DNA from: Pseudomonas sp. dw_358
GTDB lineage: Bacteria > Pseudomonadota > Gammaproteobacteria > Pseudomonadales > Pseudomonadaceae
Reading direction: 5' to 3'
NCBI RefSeq assembly: GCF_018449655.1
Contig: NZ_JAAVUX010000011.1
Location: 1-64,000, forward strand
Length of the DNA stretch: 64,000 bases
In this document: piece by piece, positions 1 through 7,636 of the stretch
Numbering within the stretch: position 1 is the stretch's first letter
How the letters are laid out: each line of letters begins with the position of its first letter
Position numbers and translations under genes: made by a program
Notes under the pieces: generated by a model
Seen by the model: only the letters and a program-made list of their open reading frames with translations
What the model was told of the DNA's origin: nothing
Database searches by the model: none

Positions 1-119
1 GCCATTTTCGTCGTACGGTGCCTATCTGGCCACGGAGACTGTTATTCACGCTCCTGCCTTTCTATGCAACGCCCCTTGGCATGGCTATCATGCCTGCCTC
101 ATTGTGAGGCGGAACAGGC

Positions 120-1067
120 ATGCTGACGTTGTTGAAACTTCTCAAGGATGGAAAATTCCATTCGGGCCAGGATCTGGGCGTCGCTCTGGGGATCAGTCGG
201 AGTGCCGTGTGGAAGCAGCTACAGCTCCTGCAGGCCGAATTGAATCTGCCCATTCACAAGGTGCGTGGTCGCGGCTATCAGTTGGCAGCGCCGTTGTCCT
301 TGCTTGATGTCACGCAAATTCAGGGGGGCTATTGGCCGGTCCAGGTACTCGACTCAGTCGACTCCACCAATGCTGAAGCATTGCGTAGGGTGGATGACGG
401 GTGCCAGGCCCCATTCCTCTTGCTGGCGGAGCGGCAGACCGCTGGAAGAGGGAGGCGTGGACGCAAGTGGGTAAGCCCCTACGGCGAGAACCTTTACTAC
501 AGCCTTGTGTTGCGGATTGAGGGCGGCATGCGTCAGCTGGAGGGCCTGAGTCTGGTTGTAGGGCTCGCTGTCATGCGTGCGCTGCGTGAGATGGGAATCC
601 CTCAAGCCGGCTTGAAATGGCCAAACGACGTGCTCGTCGAACGCCGAAAGCTGGCGGGCATCCTGTTGGAGCTGGTGGGCGATCCCGCCGATGTCTGCCA
701 TGTGGTGGTCGGAGTGGGGATCAACGTCAATATGCAGGCCACCGAGGAAGTCGATCAGCAGTGGACGTCCATGCGCCTGGAGTCGGGGCATATGGTCGAT
801 CGCAATGCGCTGGTAACCTTGCTCAACGCGAGGCTGCACGAGTACTTTGATCGGCATCGGCGGGATGGATTTGCAGCGCTGCAGGGCGAGTGGGAGCAAA
901 GTCACCTATGGCAAAACCGGCCGGTGACGCTTGTCGCAGGTGCGAATCAGATTCAGGGTGTAGTGCTCGGGATCGATGCCCAAGGTGCGTTGCGCTTGCA
1001 GGTGGATGGTCAAGAGCGTGTCTACAGTGGTGGAGAGTTGAGTTTGAGGCTGCGCGATGATTCTTGA
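120..1067 (+). CDS. birA: Bifunctional biotin-[acetyl-CoA-carboxylase] ligase / biotin operon repressor BirA
   Basis: This 315-residue protein attaches biotin to the carboxyl carrier protein of acetyl-CoA carboxylase through biotinyl-AMP, and in the bifunctional class also represses biotin synthesis genes. The first 65 residues form a winged helix-turn-helix (SGQDLGVALGISRSAVWKQL), so this is the regulator-type enzyme. The ligase domain carries the biotinyl-AMP loop TAGRGRRGRKW and the KWPNDVLV motif, and a small C-terminal domain follows. The ATG at 120 follows a purine-rich stretch (gaggcgga). The stop overlaps the coaX start by 11 bases, which implies translational coupling. Cytosolic. Length and neighbours are usual for Pseudomonas. 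Confidence 0.96.
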   Translation: MLTLLKLLKDGKFHSGQDLGVALGISRSAVWKQLQLLQAELNLPIHKVRGRGYQLAAPLSLLDVTQIQGGYWPVQVLDSVDSTNAEALRRVDDGCQAPFLLLAERQTAGRGRRGRKWVSPYGENLYYSLVLRIEGGMRQLEGLSLVVGLAVMRALREMGIPQAGLKWPNDVLVERRKLAGILLELVGDPADVCHVVVGVGINVNMQATEEVDQQWTSMRLESGHMVDRNALVTLLNARLHEYFDRHRRDGFAALQGEWEQSHLWQNRPVTLVAGANQIQGVVLGIDAQGALRLQVDGQERVYSGGELSLRLRDDS

Positions 1068-1806
1068 GCTCGACTGTGGCAACAGTTTTATCAAATGGCG
1101 CGTGATCCTGTCCGAAGGCGGCGGTATCTTCGCTGGCGGTACGGTGGACTCGGACCTGGTCCTGCTGGAGGCCCTCAGTCGCCTGTCCGGCCTGGCCCTG
1201 CGTCACTGCCGGCTGGTCAGCGTCCGCTCCGAGGAAGAAACCACCCGCGTGATCGAGTTACTGGCGGGGCGATACAGTGTCATGCCGGTCTGTGCAACGC
1301 CCAGCGTGACATTGGCGGGTGTGCGAAATGGCTACCTTGACTATGGGCGTCTTGGTCTTGACCGCTGGCTGGCACTGGTGGGTGGCTACCAGCTGGCGCA
1401 AGGCAACTGTGTGGTCATCGATTCTGGCACGGCGGTCACTTCTGATCTGGTGTCAGCCTCTGGTGAGCACATGGGGGGCTACATCTGCCCAGGGCTGTCA
1501 TTGATGCGCAACCAGCTGCGCACGCACACCCGCAAGATCCGGTACGACGATCAGGCCGCCGAGCGCGCCTTGATGTCCTACGCGCCGGGTCGCTCCACTG
1601 CCGAGGCTGTTGAACGGGGTTGTGCCCTGATGCTGCAAGGCTTTGCACTGACACAGCTAAAGTTGGCACAGGAATACTGGGGAGATGATTTCGTCGTGTT
1701 TCTGGCTGGCGGCGACGCCGAGCGCGTGCACGAAGTAATCCCTCAGGCCAGAGTCGTGCCCGATCTGGTGTTTGTTGGCTTGGCAATCGCCTGTCCTTTG
1801 TCCTGA
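1057..1806 (+). CDS. coaX: Type III pantothenate kinase CoaX
   Basis: This 249-residue enzyme phosphorylates pantothenate, the first step of coenzyme A synthesis. It belongs to the ASKHA fold. The N-terminal phosphate-binding motif is ELDCGNS with the catalytic Asp at residue 6. A second motif is DSGTAV, and the pantothenate-binding segment includes GRLGLDRW and GGYICPG. Type III kinases replace CoaA in pseudomonads and are not feedback-inhibited by CoA. The gene overlaps birA by 11 bases and is followed after 7 bases by the small SPOR-like gene, so the three appear to form one operon. Confidence 0.95.
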   Translation: MILELDCGNSFIKWRVILSEGGGIFAGGTVDSDLVLLEALSRLSGLALRHCRLVSVRSEEETTRVIELLAGRYSVMPVCATPSVTLAGVRNGYLDYGRLGLDRWLALVGGYQLAQGNCVVIDSGTAVTSDLVSASGEHMGGYICPGLSLMRNQLRTHTRKIRYDDQAAERALMSYAPGRSTAEAVERGCALMLQGFALTQLKLAQEYWGDDFVVFLAGGDAERVHEVIPQARVVPDLVFVGLAIACPLS

Positions 1807-1813
1807 GGTGTTT

Positions 1814-2233
1814 ATGCGTTGGATGTTTCTGTTGTTGCTGATCCTCAACGTGTTCTATTACGTATGGCACCAGCAGGAGGCGCCAATGCAAGCGAAGGAA
1901 ATCATGTCGCTTTCTCCCTACAAGAGTGGTCAGCAAGACATCCAGCTGCTCAGCGAGTCGAAGAAAGCGGCGGCTGCCAGCCAGGATTGCCTGTACCTGG
2001 GGGGCTATCCCACGGCACAACCTCTCGCTGTGCTGGTGCAACGCCTGGCGAATGATAAAATCCCGGCCGTCCAGCGCCAACTCAGGCCAGAGCAGGGCGG
2101 TGGTTACTGGTTGCGCTTGGGTGTGCCGGGCGAAGCGTTGCCCGATGAGGGGGTGGTGCAGCGCCTGTCCCGCGATATCAATGACTTGAAACATCAAATA
2201 ATGCCGTGCGAAGGCATTGCATCGGGCGAATAG
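1814..2233 (+). CDS. Membrane-anchored SPOR-like protein
   Basis: The protein has 139 residues from the ATG at 1814, chosen because it directly precedes a hydrophobic helix (MRWMFLLLLILNVFYYVW) and follows a tgaggtg ribosome site. The rest is soluble and probably periplasmic. Residues 60-130 (CLYLGGYPTAQPLAVLVQRL, then GYWLRLG) match the pattern of a SPOR domain, which binds denuded peptidoglycan glycans. A gene of this kind commonly follows coaX in Pseudomonas. No enzymatic motif is visible. A role at the cell wall is inferred from the domain pattern only. Confidence 0.7.
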   Translation: MRWMFLLLLILNVFYYVWHQQEAPMQAKEIMSLSPYKSGQQDIQLLSESKKAAAASQDCLYLGGYPTAQPLAVLVQRLANDKIPAVQRQLRPEQGGGYWLRLGVPGEALPDEGVVQRLSRDINDLKHQIMPCEGIASGE

Positions 2234-2335
2234 TTTGCATAGAATGGCGCCCGCTTCACAGGGATGATGTTATCCCGTTCGGTGTGAAGCACCTGTCGCA
2301 AGTAGCTAACCTCAAGATTTTAATGAGAAAATAGC

Positions 2336-2363
2336 TTGACAGGCCGGTGGCAAGCTGTAAAAT
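2336..2363 (+). promoter_or_regulatory. Sigma70-type promoter of the tRNA-tuf cluster
   Basis: A consensus -35 box TTGACA (2336-2341) is followed after 16 bases by TAAAAT (2358-2363). Transcription would start just ahead of tRNA-Tyr at 2377. The near-consensus boxes fit a strong stable-RNA promoter. Confidence 0.8.
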
Positions 2364-2376
2364 GCCGCCACATTAA

Positions 2377-2461
2377 GGAGGGGTTCCCGAGCGGCCAAAG
2401 GGATCAGACTGTAAATCTGACGTCTACGACTTCGAAGGTTCGAATCCTTCTCCCTCCACCA
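2377..2461 (+). tRNA. tRNA-Tyr (GTA)
   Basis: An 85-base class II tRNA with a long variable arm. The acceptor stem GGAGGGG pairs with the 3' CTCCCTCC region and CCA is encoded at the 3' end. The anticodon GTA is at 2411-2413 and the T-arm GGTTCGAATCC is intact. Confidence 0.97.
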
Positions 2462-2484
2462 TTTAAGCGAGAGCTGCAAGCTCC

Positions 2485-2558
<74 letters not shown>

Positions 2559-2584
2559 CGTTTGCTGTTGTTGCACAGTGTTTT

Positions 2585-2660
2585 GCTCTTGTAGCTCAGT
2601 TGGTAGAGCACACCCTTGGTAAGGGTGAGGTCAGCGGTTCAAATCCGCTCAAGAGCTCCA
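2585..2660 (+). tRNA. tRNA-Thr (GGT)
   Basis: A 76-base tRNA with D-arm AGCTCAGTTGGTAGAGC, T-arm GGTTCAAATCC and encoded CCA. The anticodon GGT is at 2618-2620. It is the last tRNA before the first tuf gene, as in the enterobacterial tRNA-tufB operon. Confidence 0.97.
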
Positions 2661-2667
2661 TTACCCC

Positions 2668-2700
2668 AAAGGCAGATATGTATATATCTGCCTTTGTTTT
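2668..2700 (+). terminator. Terminator-like hairpin between tRNA-Thr and tuf
   Basis: A stem of AAAGGCAGATAT pairs with the downstream ATATCTGCCTTT and is followed by GTTTT. It has the form of an intrinsic terminator but lies between the tRNA cluster and tuf, which has no obvious promoter of its own. It may act as a partial terminator or a processing boundary. Confidence 0.7.
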
Positions 2701-2746
2701 AATGGTCTGGTACGCGGTAGCTTAATTCTTCCCTGGGGACGGTCTG

Positions 2747-3940
2747 ATGGCTAAGGAAAAGTTCGAACGTAACAAGCCGCACGTCAACGTCGGTACCATC
2801 GGTCACGTCGACCATGGCAAGACCACCTTGACCGCTGCGCTGACCCGTGTCTGCTCCGAAGTGTTCGGTTCGGCAAAGGTTGACTTCGACAAGATCGACA
2901 GCGCCCCGGAAGAAAAAGCACGCGGTATCACCATTAATACCGCTCACGTAGAGTATGACTCGGCAATGCGCCACTATGCGCATGTGGATTGCCCGGGTCA
3001 CGCTGACTATGTCAAGAATATGATCACCGGCGCTGCGCAGATGGATGGCGCAATTCTGGTGTGTTCGGCCGCTGATGGTCCGATGCCGCAGACGCGTGAG
3101 CACATCCTTCTGTCCCGCCAGGTGGGCGTTCCTTACATCGTGGTCTTCCTGAACAAGGCTGACCTTGTGGATGACGCCGAGTTGTTGGAGCTGGTAGAAA
3201 TGGAGGTCCGCGACCTGCTGACTACCTATGACTTCCCGGGTGATGACACCCCGATCATCATTGGCTCTGCTCGTATGGCGCTGGATGGTCTGGATGACAA
3301 CGAAATGGGCACCACGGCCGTCAAGAAGCTGGTAGAGACGCTGGACAGCTATATTCCAGAGCCGGTACGTGTTATCGACAAGCCGTTCCTGATGCCGATT
3401 GAAGATGTTTTCTCGATTTCGGGTCGCGGTACGGTTGTGACTGGTCGTATTGAGCGGGGCATTGTCAAGGTTCAGGATCCTCTGGAAATTGTCGGCCTGC
3501 GTGATACCACTGTTACCACCTGCACCGGCGTTGAAATGTTCCGCAAGCTGCTCGACGAAGGTCGTGCTGGCGAGAACTGCGGGGTGCTGCTGCGTGGTAC
3601 CAAGCGCGACGACGTTGAGCGTGGCCAGGTTCTGGTCAAGCCGGGTTCGGTCAAGCCGCACACTACCTTCGAAGCTGAAGTGTACGTGTTGAGCAAAGAG
3701 GAGGGCGGTCGTCATACACCGTTCTTCAAGGGCTACCGTCCACAGTTCTACTTCCGGACCACTGACGTGACCGGTAATTGCGAACTGCCAGAAGGTGTTG
3801 AAATGGTTATGCCGGGCGACAACATCAAAATGGTTGTTACCCTGATCAAAACCATCGCAATGGAAGACGGTTTGCGTTTCGCCATTCGTGAAGGTGGTCG
3901 TACCGTCGGCGCCGGTGTCGTGGCCAAAATTGTTGCGTAA
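2747..3940 (+). CDS. tuf: Elongation factor Tu, copy 1 (tRNA-linked)
   Basis: The 397-residue EF-Tu delivers aminoacyl-tRNA to the ribosome at the expense of GTP. Visible GTPase motifs are GHVDHGKT (P-loop), DCPGH and NKAD, followed by the two beta-barrel domains. This copy lies between tRNA-Thr and tRNA-Trp, the tufB position. It differs from the second copy (19324-20517) at 10 residues, eight of them before residue 75. Its synonymous codons are more T-rich, for example in the middle third. The start is ATG with a weak upstream purine run. Confidence 0.98.
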   Translation: MAKEKFERNKPHVNVGTIGHVDHGKTTLTAALTRVCSEVFGSAKVDFDKIDSAPEEKARGITINTAHVEYDSAMRHYAHVDCPGHADYVKNMITGAAQMDGAILVCSAADGPMPQTREHILLSRQVGVPYIVVFLNKADLVDDAELLELVEMEVRDLLTTYDFPGDDTPIIIGSARMALDGLDDNEMGTTAVKKLVETLDSYIPEPVRVIDKPFLMPIEDVFSISGRGTVVTGRIERGIVKVQDPLEIVGLRDTTVTTCTGVEMFRKLLDEGRAGENCGVLLRGTKRDDVERGQVLVKPGSVKPHTTFEAEVYVLSKEEGGRHTPFFKGYRPQFYFRTTDVTGNCELPEGVEMVMPGDNIKMVVTLIKTIAMEDGLRFAIREGGRTVGAGVVAKIVA

Positions 3941-3994
3941 GTAGTTGAATTTGCTTTCTCGGGCCGGCATAATGGTCGGCCTGATTTTGTTTTT

Positions 3995-4070
3995 AGGTCA
4001 GTAGCTCAATTGGCAGAGCGACGGTCTCCAAAACCGTAGGTTGGGGGTTCGATTCCCTCCTGACCTGCCA
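3995..4070 (+). tRNA. tRNA-Trp (CCA)
   Basis: A 76-base tRNA with D-arm AGCTCAATTGGCAGAGC, T-arm GGGTTCGATTCCC and encoded CCA. The anticodon CCA is at 4028-4030. It is placed between tuf and secE, its usual location in gammaproteobacteria. Confidence 0.97.
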
Positions 4071-4115
4071 TATTCACTCGGTGGGTGTGGCTTTCTTTTC
4101 ACAGGATCTTCCTAG

Positions 4116-4484
4116 ATGACTCCCAAGGCTGAAGCCCAAGATACTCGCTTCGATTTGCTCAAGTGGCTTGTTGTAGTCGCCCTGGTGGTGGTTGGCGTGG
4201 TTGGTAATCAGTATTACCACTCGTCACCGATCCTGTACCGGGTGCTTGCGCTACTCGTCATTGCTGGTCTCGCCGCTTTTACAGCGCTGCAGACTGCCAA
4301 AGGCAAGTCGTTCTTCGTCCTGGCAAAGGAAGCGCGCGCCGAGATTCGTAAAGTCGTTTGGCCGACTCGCCAAGAGACCACGCAGACCACGCTGATCGTA
4401 GTGGCGGTCGTTCTGGTCATGGCGTTGCTGTTGTGGGGGCTCGATTCCCTGCTAGGCTGGCTTGTTTCCTTGATTGTTGGCTAA
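4116..4484 (+). CDS. secE: Preprotein translocase subunit SecE
   Basis: This 122-residue inner-membrane protein stabilises the SecY channel. Three hydrophobic helices are visible at about residues 13-35, 40-60 and 90-120, the long three-helix form known from E. coli. The conserved amphipathic segment EIRKVVWPTRQET precedes the last helix and clamps SecY. The ATG at 4116 follows an aggatc ribosome site. nusG begins 9 bases downstream. Confidence 0.97.
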   Translation: MTPKAEAQDTRFDLLKWLVVVALVVVGVVGNQYYHSSPILYRVLALLVIAGLAAFTALQTAKGKSFFVLAKEARAEIRKVVWPTRQETTQTTLIVVAVVLVMALLLWGLDSLLGWLVSLIVG

Positions 4485-4493
4485 GGGTGTCCC

Positions 4494-5027
4494 GTGGCTA
4501 AGCGTTGGTACGTTGTGCATGCCTACTCGGGTTACGAGAAGCATGTTATGCGCTCTTTGGTAGAGCGTGTAAAGCTGGCTGGCATGGAAGACGGCTTTGG
4601 CGAGATTCTGGTCCCCACTGAAGAAGTGGTGGAAATGCGCAATGGCCAGAAGCGCAAAAGCGAACGCAAGTTCTTCCCGGGCTACGTGCTGGTCCAGATG
4701 GAAATGAACGAGGGTACTTGGCACTTGGTCAAGGATACTCCGCGCGTGATGGGTTTCATTGGCGGTACTGCCGACAAGCCCGCACCGATCACCGACAAAG
4801 AAGCAGAAGCGATTCTGCGTCGTGTTGCTGACGGTAGCGACAAGCCGAAGCCGAAGACCTTGTTCGAGCCCGGTGAAGTCGTTCGCGTTACCGACGGGCC
4901 GTTCGCCGATTTCAACGGCACGGTCGAAGAAGTTAACTACGAGAAGAGCCGGATCCAGGTCGCAGTGCTCATTTTCGGTCGCTCTACTCCGGTAGAGCTC
5001 GAGTTCAGTCAGGTCGAGAAGGTCTGA
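4494..5027 (+). CDS. nusG: Transcription termination/antitermination factor NusG
   Basis: This 177-residue factor binds RNA polymerase and couples it to Rho or to the ribosome through S10. The NGN domain opens with KRWYVVHAYSGYEKHV, and the KOW motif lies near the C-terminus (GEVVRVTDGPFADFNGTVEE). The start is GTG at 4494, supported by the N-terminal alignment and the preceding aaggg. It is the last gene of the secE-nusG unit and is followed by a strong terminator. Confidence 0.97.
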   Translation: MAKRWYVVHAYSGYEKHVMRSLVERVKLAGMEDGFGEILVPTEEVVEMRNGQKRKSERKFFPGYVLVQMEMNEGTWHLVKDTPRVMGFIGGTADKPAPITDKEAEAILRRVADGSDKPKPKTLFEPGEVVRVTDGPFADFNGTVEEVNYEKSRIQVAVLIFGRSTPVELEFSQVEKV

Positions 5028-5045
5028 TTGGAAACGGATCCCATA

Positions 5046-5072
5046 CCCCGCAGGCGTAAGCTGCGGGGTTTT
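5046..5072 (+). terminator. Intrinsic terminator after nusG
   Basis: An 8-bp perfect stem, CCCCGCAG pairing with CTGCGGGG around a 7-base loop, is followed by TTTT. It separates secE-nusG from rplK. Confidence 0.85.
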
Positions 5073-5144
5073 GTCGTCACTGGGATAAAACGCAAAGCAA
5101 CTGGGGAGCCCAAAAGGCGCCTGTACCCAATAGTGGAGTAGCTC

Positions 5145-5576
5145 ATGGCTAAGAAAATCACGGCTTACATCAAGCTGCAAGTTAAGGCCGGCCAGGCCAA
5201 CCCAAGTCCACCCGTCGGCCCGGCTCTGGGTCAGCACGGCGTGAACATCATGGAATTCTGCAAGGCCTTCAACGCCCGTACTCAGGGTCAAGAAGCCGGC
5301 CTGCCGACTCCTGTGATCATCACCGTTTACAGCGACCGTAGCTTCACCTTCGAGACCAAAAGCACCCCAGCTTCTGTTCTGCTGAAGAAAGCTGCAGGTC
5401 TGACCAGCGGCTCCGCTCGTCCGAATACCGTGAAAGTCGGTACCGTGACCCGCGCTCAGCTGGAAGACATCGCTAAAGCCAAGAATGCGGACCTGACGGC
5501 CGCTGACATGGACGCAGCCGTGCGTACTATCGCCGGTTCTGCTCGTTCCATGGGCCTCAACGTGGAGGGTGTGTAA
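5145..5576 (+). CDS. rplK: 50S ribosomal protein L11
   Basis: This 143-residue protein binds the GTPase-associated region of 23S rRNA and is needed for RelA-dependent stringent signalling. The N-terminal proline-rich switch (PSPPVGPALGQHGVNIMEF) and the C-terminal rRNA-binding domain are both present. The stop overlaps the rplA start by one base (TAATG), so the two genes are translationally coupled. Confidence 0.98.
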   Translation: MAKKITAYIKLQVKAGQANPSPPVGPALGQHGVNIMEFCKAFNARTQGQEAGLPTPVIITVYSDRSFTFETKSTPASVLLKKAAGLTSGSARPNTVKVGTVTRAQLEDIAKAKNADLTAADMDAAVRTIAGSARSMGLNVEGV

Positions 5577-6271
5577 TGGCTAAGCCGACCAAGCGTCAAA
5601 AGGCTATCGCTTCCAAGATCGAAGCTGGCAAGTTCTACAACTTCGAAGAAGCCGCCACCCTGTTGGCCGAGCTGTCGACCGTCAAGTTCAGCGAGTCGTT
5701 CGACGTCGCCGTGAACCTGGGCGTTGACCCGCGTAAATCCGACCAGGTCGTCCGTAGCGCTACTGTGCTGCCGCACGGCACTGGCAAGACCGTACGTGTT
5801 GCCGTTTTCACCCAGGGCCCGGCTGCTGAAGCTGCTCTGGCTGCCGGTGCCGATCGCGTTGGTATGGACGATCTGGCTGCCGAAATGAAAGGCGGCGACC
5901 TGAACTATGACGTTGTCATCGCATCGCCTGATGCCATGCGCGTTGTCGGTCAGCTGGGCCAGATTCTCGGTCCACGTGGTCTGATGCCTAACCCGAAAGT
6001 GGGTACCGTAACCCCTGACGTCGCCACCGCAGTCAAAAACGCCAAGGCCGGCCAGGTTCGTTATCGCACCGACAAGAACGGTATCATTCACACCTCCGTT
6101 GGCAAGGTTGGCTTCGACGCCATCAAGCTGAAGGAAAACGTTGAAGCCCTGATCGCTGATCTGAAGCGCATCAAGCCTTCCGCGTCGAAAGGTATCTACG
6201 TCAAGCGCGTTACCCTGAGCACCACCATGGGCCCGGGCCTGGTCATCGACCAAGGTTCGCTGGACGCGTAA
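5576..6271 (+). CDS. rplA: 50S ribosomal protein L1
   Basis: L1 (231 residues) forms the mobile stalk that moves deacylated tRNA through the E site. It is also the translational repressor of the L11-L1 operon in bacteria. The signature GPRGLMPNPKVGTVT is present. It is the second cistron of rplKA, and a 200-base leader separates it from rplJ. Confidence 0.98.
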   Translation: MAKPTKRQKAIASKIEAGKFYNFEEAATLLAELSTVKFSESFDVAVNLGVDPRKSDQVVRSATVLPHGTGKTVRVAVFTQGPAAEAALAAGADRVGMDDLAAEMKGGDLNYDVVIASPDAMRVVGQLGQILGPRGLMPNPKVGTVTPDVATAVKNAKAGQVRYRTDKNGIIHTSVGKVGFDAIKLKENVEALIADLKRIKPSASKGIYVKRVTLSTTMGPGLVIDQGSLDA

Positions 6272-6471
6272 GACCGTTCGAGCGCAAGCGATTGCGCTCG
6301 AGCATGCAAGATTGGGGTCCCTGCCTGGCGGGGGCTATCCAAGACCGTAGGCGACGCAAGTCTTAAACCTCAAGCCTACGCAGATGGTGCTCCCGGTTCC
6401 TTACCGAATCAGACACCAAAACGACATCCGGCTCCGGCCAGATGAAACGGTAACAAGCAGGAGTTAAACCC
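6272..6471 (+). promoter_or_regulatory. rplJL leader region with hairpin
   Basis: The 200 bases between rplA and rplJ hold a perfect 9-bp hairpin, CGAGCGCAA with loop GCGA, at 6279-6300 without a T-tract. In gammaproteobacteria this interval holds the L10 leader, the mRNA site through which the L10-L12 complex represses rplJL translation. Assignment rests on position and folding potential, since no covariance model could be run. Confidence 0.6.
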
Positions 6472-6972
6472 GTGGCAATTAAACTCGAAGACAAGAAGGC
6501 CATCGTCGCTGAAGTCAACGAGGCTGCCAAAGTCGCCCTGTCCGCTGTCGTGGCTGATGCCCGTGGTGTGACTGTAGGCGCTATGACCGGACTCCGTAAG
6601 CAGGCCCGTGAAGCTGGCGTATACGTACGTGTTGTACGTAACACCCTGCTCAAGCGCGCCGTTGAAGGCACTGACTACACCGTCCTCAACGACACGTTCA
6701 AGGGCCCGACCCTGATTGCGTTCTCCCACGAACATCCGGGCGCTGCTGCCCGTATTTTCAAGGAATTCGCCAAGGGTCAGGACAAGTTCGAGATCAAGGC
6801 AGCTGCGTTCGAGGGCAAGTTCCTCGCAGCTAACCAAATCGACGTGCTGGCAACTCTGCCGACCCGTGACGAAGCCATTTCGCAGCTGATGAGCGTGATT
6901 CAAGGCGCTACCAGCAAGCTGGCCCGTACTCTGGCGGCGATTCGCGACCAGAAAGAAGCTGCAGCTGCCTAA
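6472..6972 (+). CDS. rplJ: 50S ribosomal protein L10
   Basis: L10 (166 residues) anchors the L7/L12 dimers to the ribosome and represses its own operon. The start is GTG at 6472 after the ribosome site gcaggag. The N-terminus MAIKLEDKKAIVAEV is typical, and the C-terminal helix ending in KEAAAA carries the L12-binding sites. It forms a unit with rplL. Confidence 0.98.
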   Translation: MAIKLEDKKAIVAEVNEAAKVALSAVVADARGVTVGAMTGLRKQAREAGVYVRVVRNTLLKRAVEGTDYTVLNDTFKGPTLIAFSHEHPGAAARIFKEFAKGQDKFEIKAAAFEGKFLAANQIDVLATLPTRDEAISQLMSVIQGATSKLARTLAAIRDQKEAAAA

Positions 6973-7049
6973 GGCACTGCTCGCTGCTTTCAATCAAACG
7001 TTTAATTTGATGGCCGCAGAGGCTGTCCCCTAATACAGGATTTACAGTC

Positions 7050-7418
7050 ATGTCCCTGACTAACGAACAAATCATCGAAGCCATCGGCCAGAAAACCGTT
7101 CTGGAAGTTGTCGAGCTGATCAAAGCAATGGAAGAGACCTTCGGTGTTACTGCCGCTGCCGCTTCCGCTGGCCCAGCTGCTGGCCCAGCCGCCGTTGCTG
7201 AAGAGCAAACTGAATTCAACGTCATCCTGCTCGAAGCTGGCGAGAAGAAAGTCAACGTGATCAAGGCTGTTCGTGAACTGACCGGTCTGGGCCTGAAAGA
7301 AGCCAAGGCAGTCGTTGATGGCGCCCCTGGCCAGGTGCTGGAAGCTGTCTCGAAAGACGCCGCTGACAAAGCCAAAGCTACTCTGGAAGAAGCAGGCGCC
7401 AAAGTCGAGCTGAAGTAA
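7050..7418 (+). CDS. rplL: 50S ribosomal protein L7/L12
   Basis: This 122-residue stalk protein recruits translational GTPases. It has the N-terminal dimerisation helices, an Ala/Pro/Gly hinge at about residues 33-48 and the conserved C-terminal domain (KTVLE at the start, VIKAVRELTGLGLKEAK in the factor-binding helices). It is followed by a hairpin with a T-tract before rpoB. Confidence 0.98.
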   Translation: MSLTNEQIIEAIGQKTVLEVVELIKAMEETFGVTAAAASAGPAAGPAAVAEEQTEFNVILLEAGEKKVNVIKAVRELTGLGLKEAKAVVDGAPGQVLEAVSKDAADKAKATLEEAGAKVELK

Positions 7419-7464
7419 GCATCGACCTTGCGTCTCCAGCCCGAGCGTCAAGCAAAAGGCTGAT

Positions 7465-7493
7465 GGCTGGTGGCTCATGCCACCGGCCTTTTT
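7465..7493 (+). terminator. Attenuator-type hairpin between rplL and rpoB
   Basis: A 10-bp stem (GGCTGGTGGC with GCCACCGGCC, one G-T pair, TCAT loop) is followed by TTTTT. In bacteria the rplL-rpoB gap holds a partial terminator that lowers rpoBC expression relative to L10-L12. This hairpin fits that role. Confidence 0.8.
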
Positions 7494-7636
7494 CCGTTAC
7501 TGGCGGTCGATCAGGTCGATGCCGGTAATGCGCAGTAACCACCCGAGGCGGTGGCGCGAATCAAGGGATTCGCAAGATTTTCTGGCTGCTCCCGTCGGGA
7601 GGGGCCACAAGCAGGTGACCAAGCTGGGGAACGCTG

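Noticed and set aside
1..119. End of an rRNA gene or tRNA ahead of birA
   Set aside because: The sequence does not match 5S rRNA or a tRNA fold. I see nothing identifiable here except a weak ribosome site for birA.
6279..6300. Intrinsic terminator after rplA
   Set aside because: The 9-bp hairpin is perfect but followed by AGCATGC, not a T-tract; a leader element is more likely.
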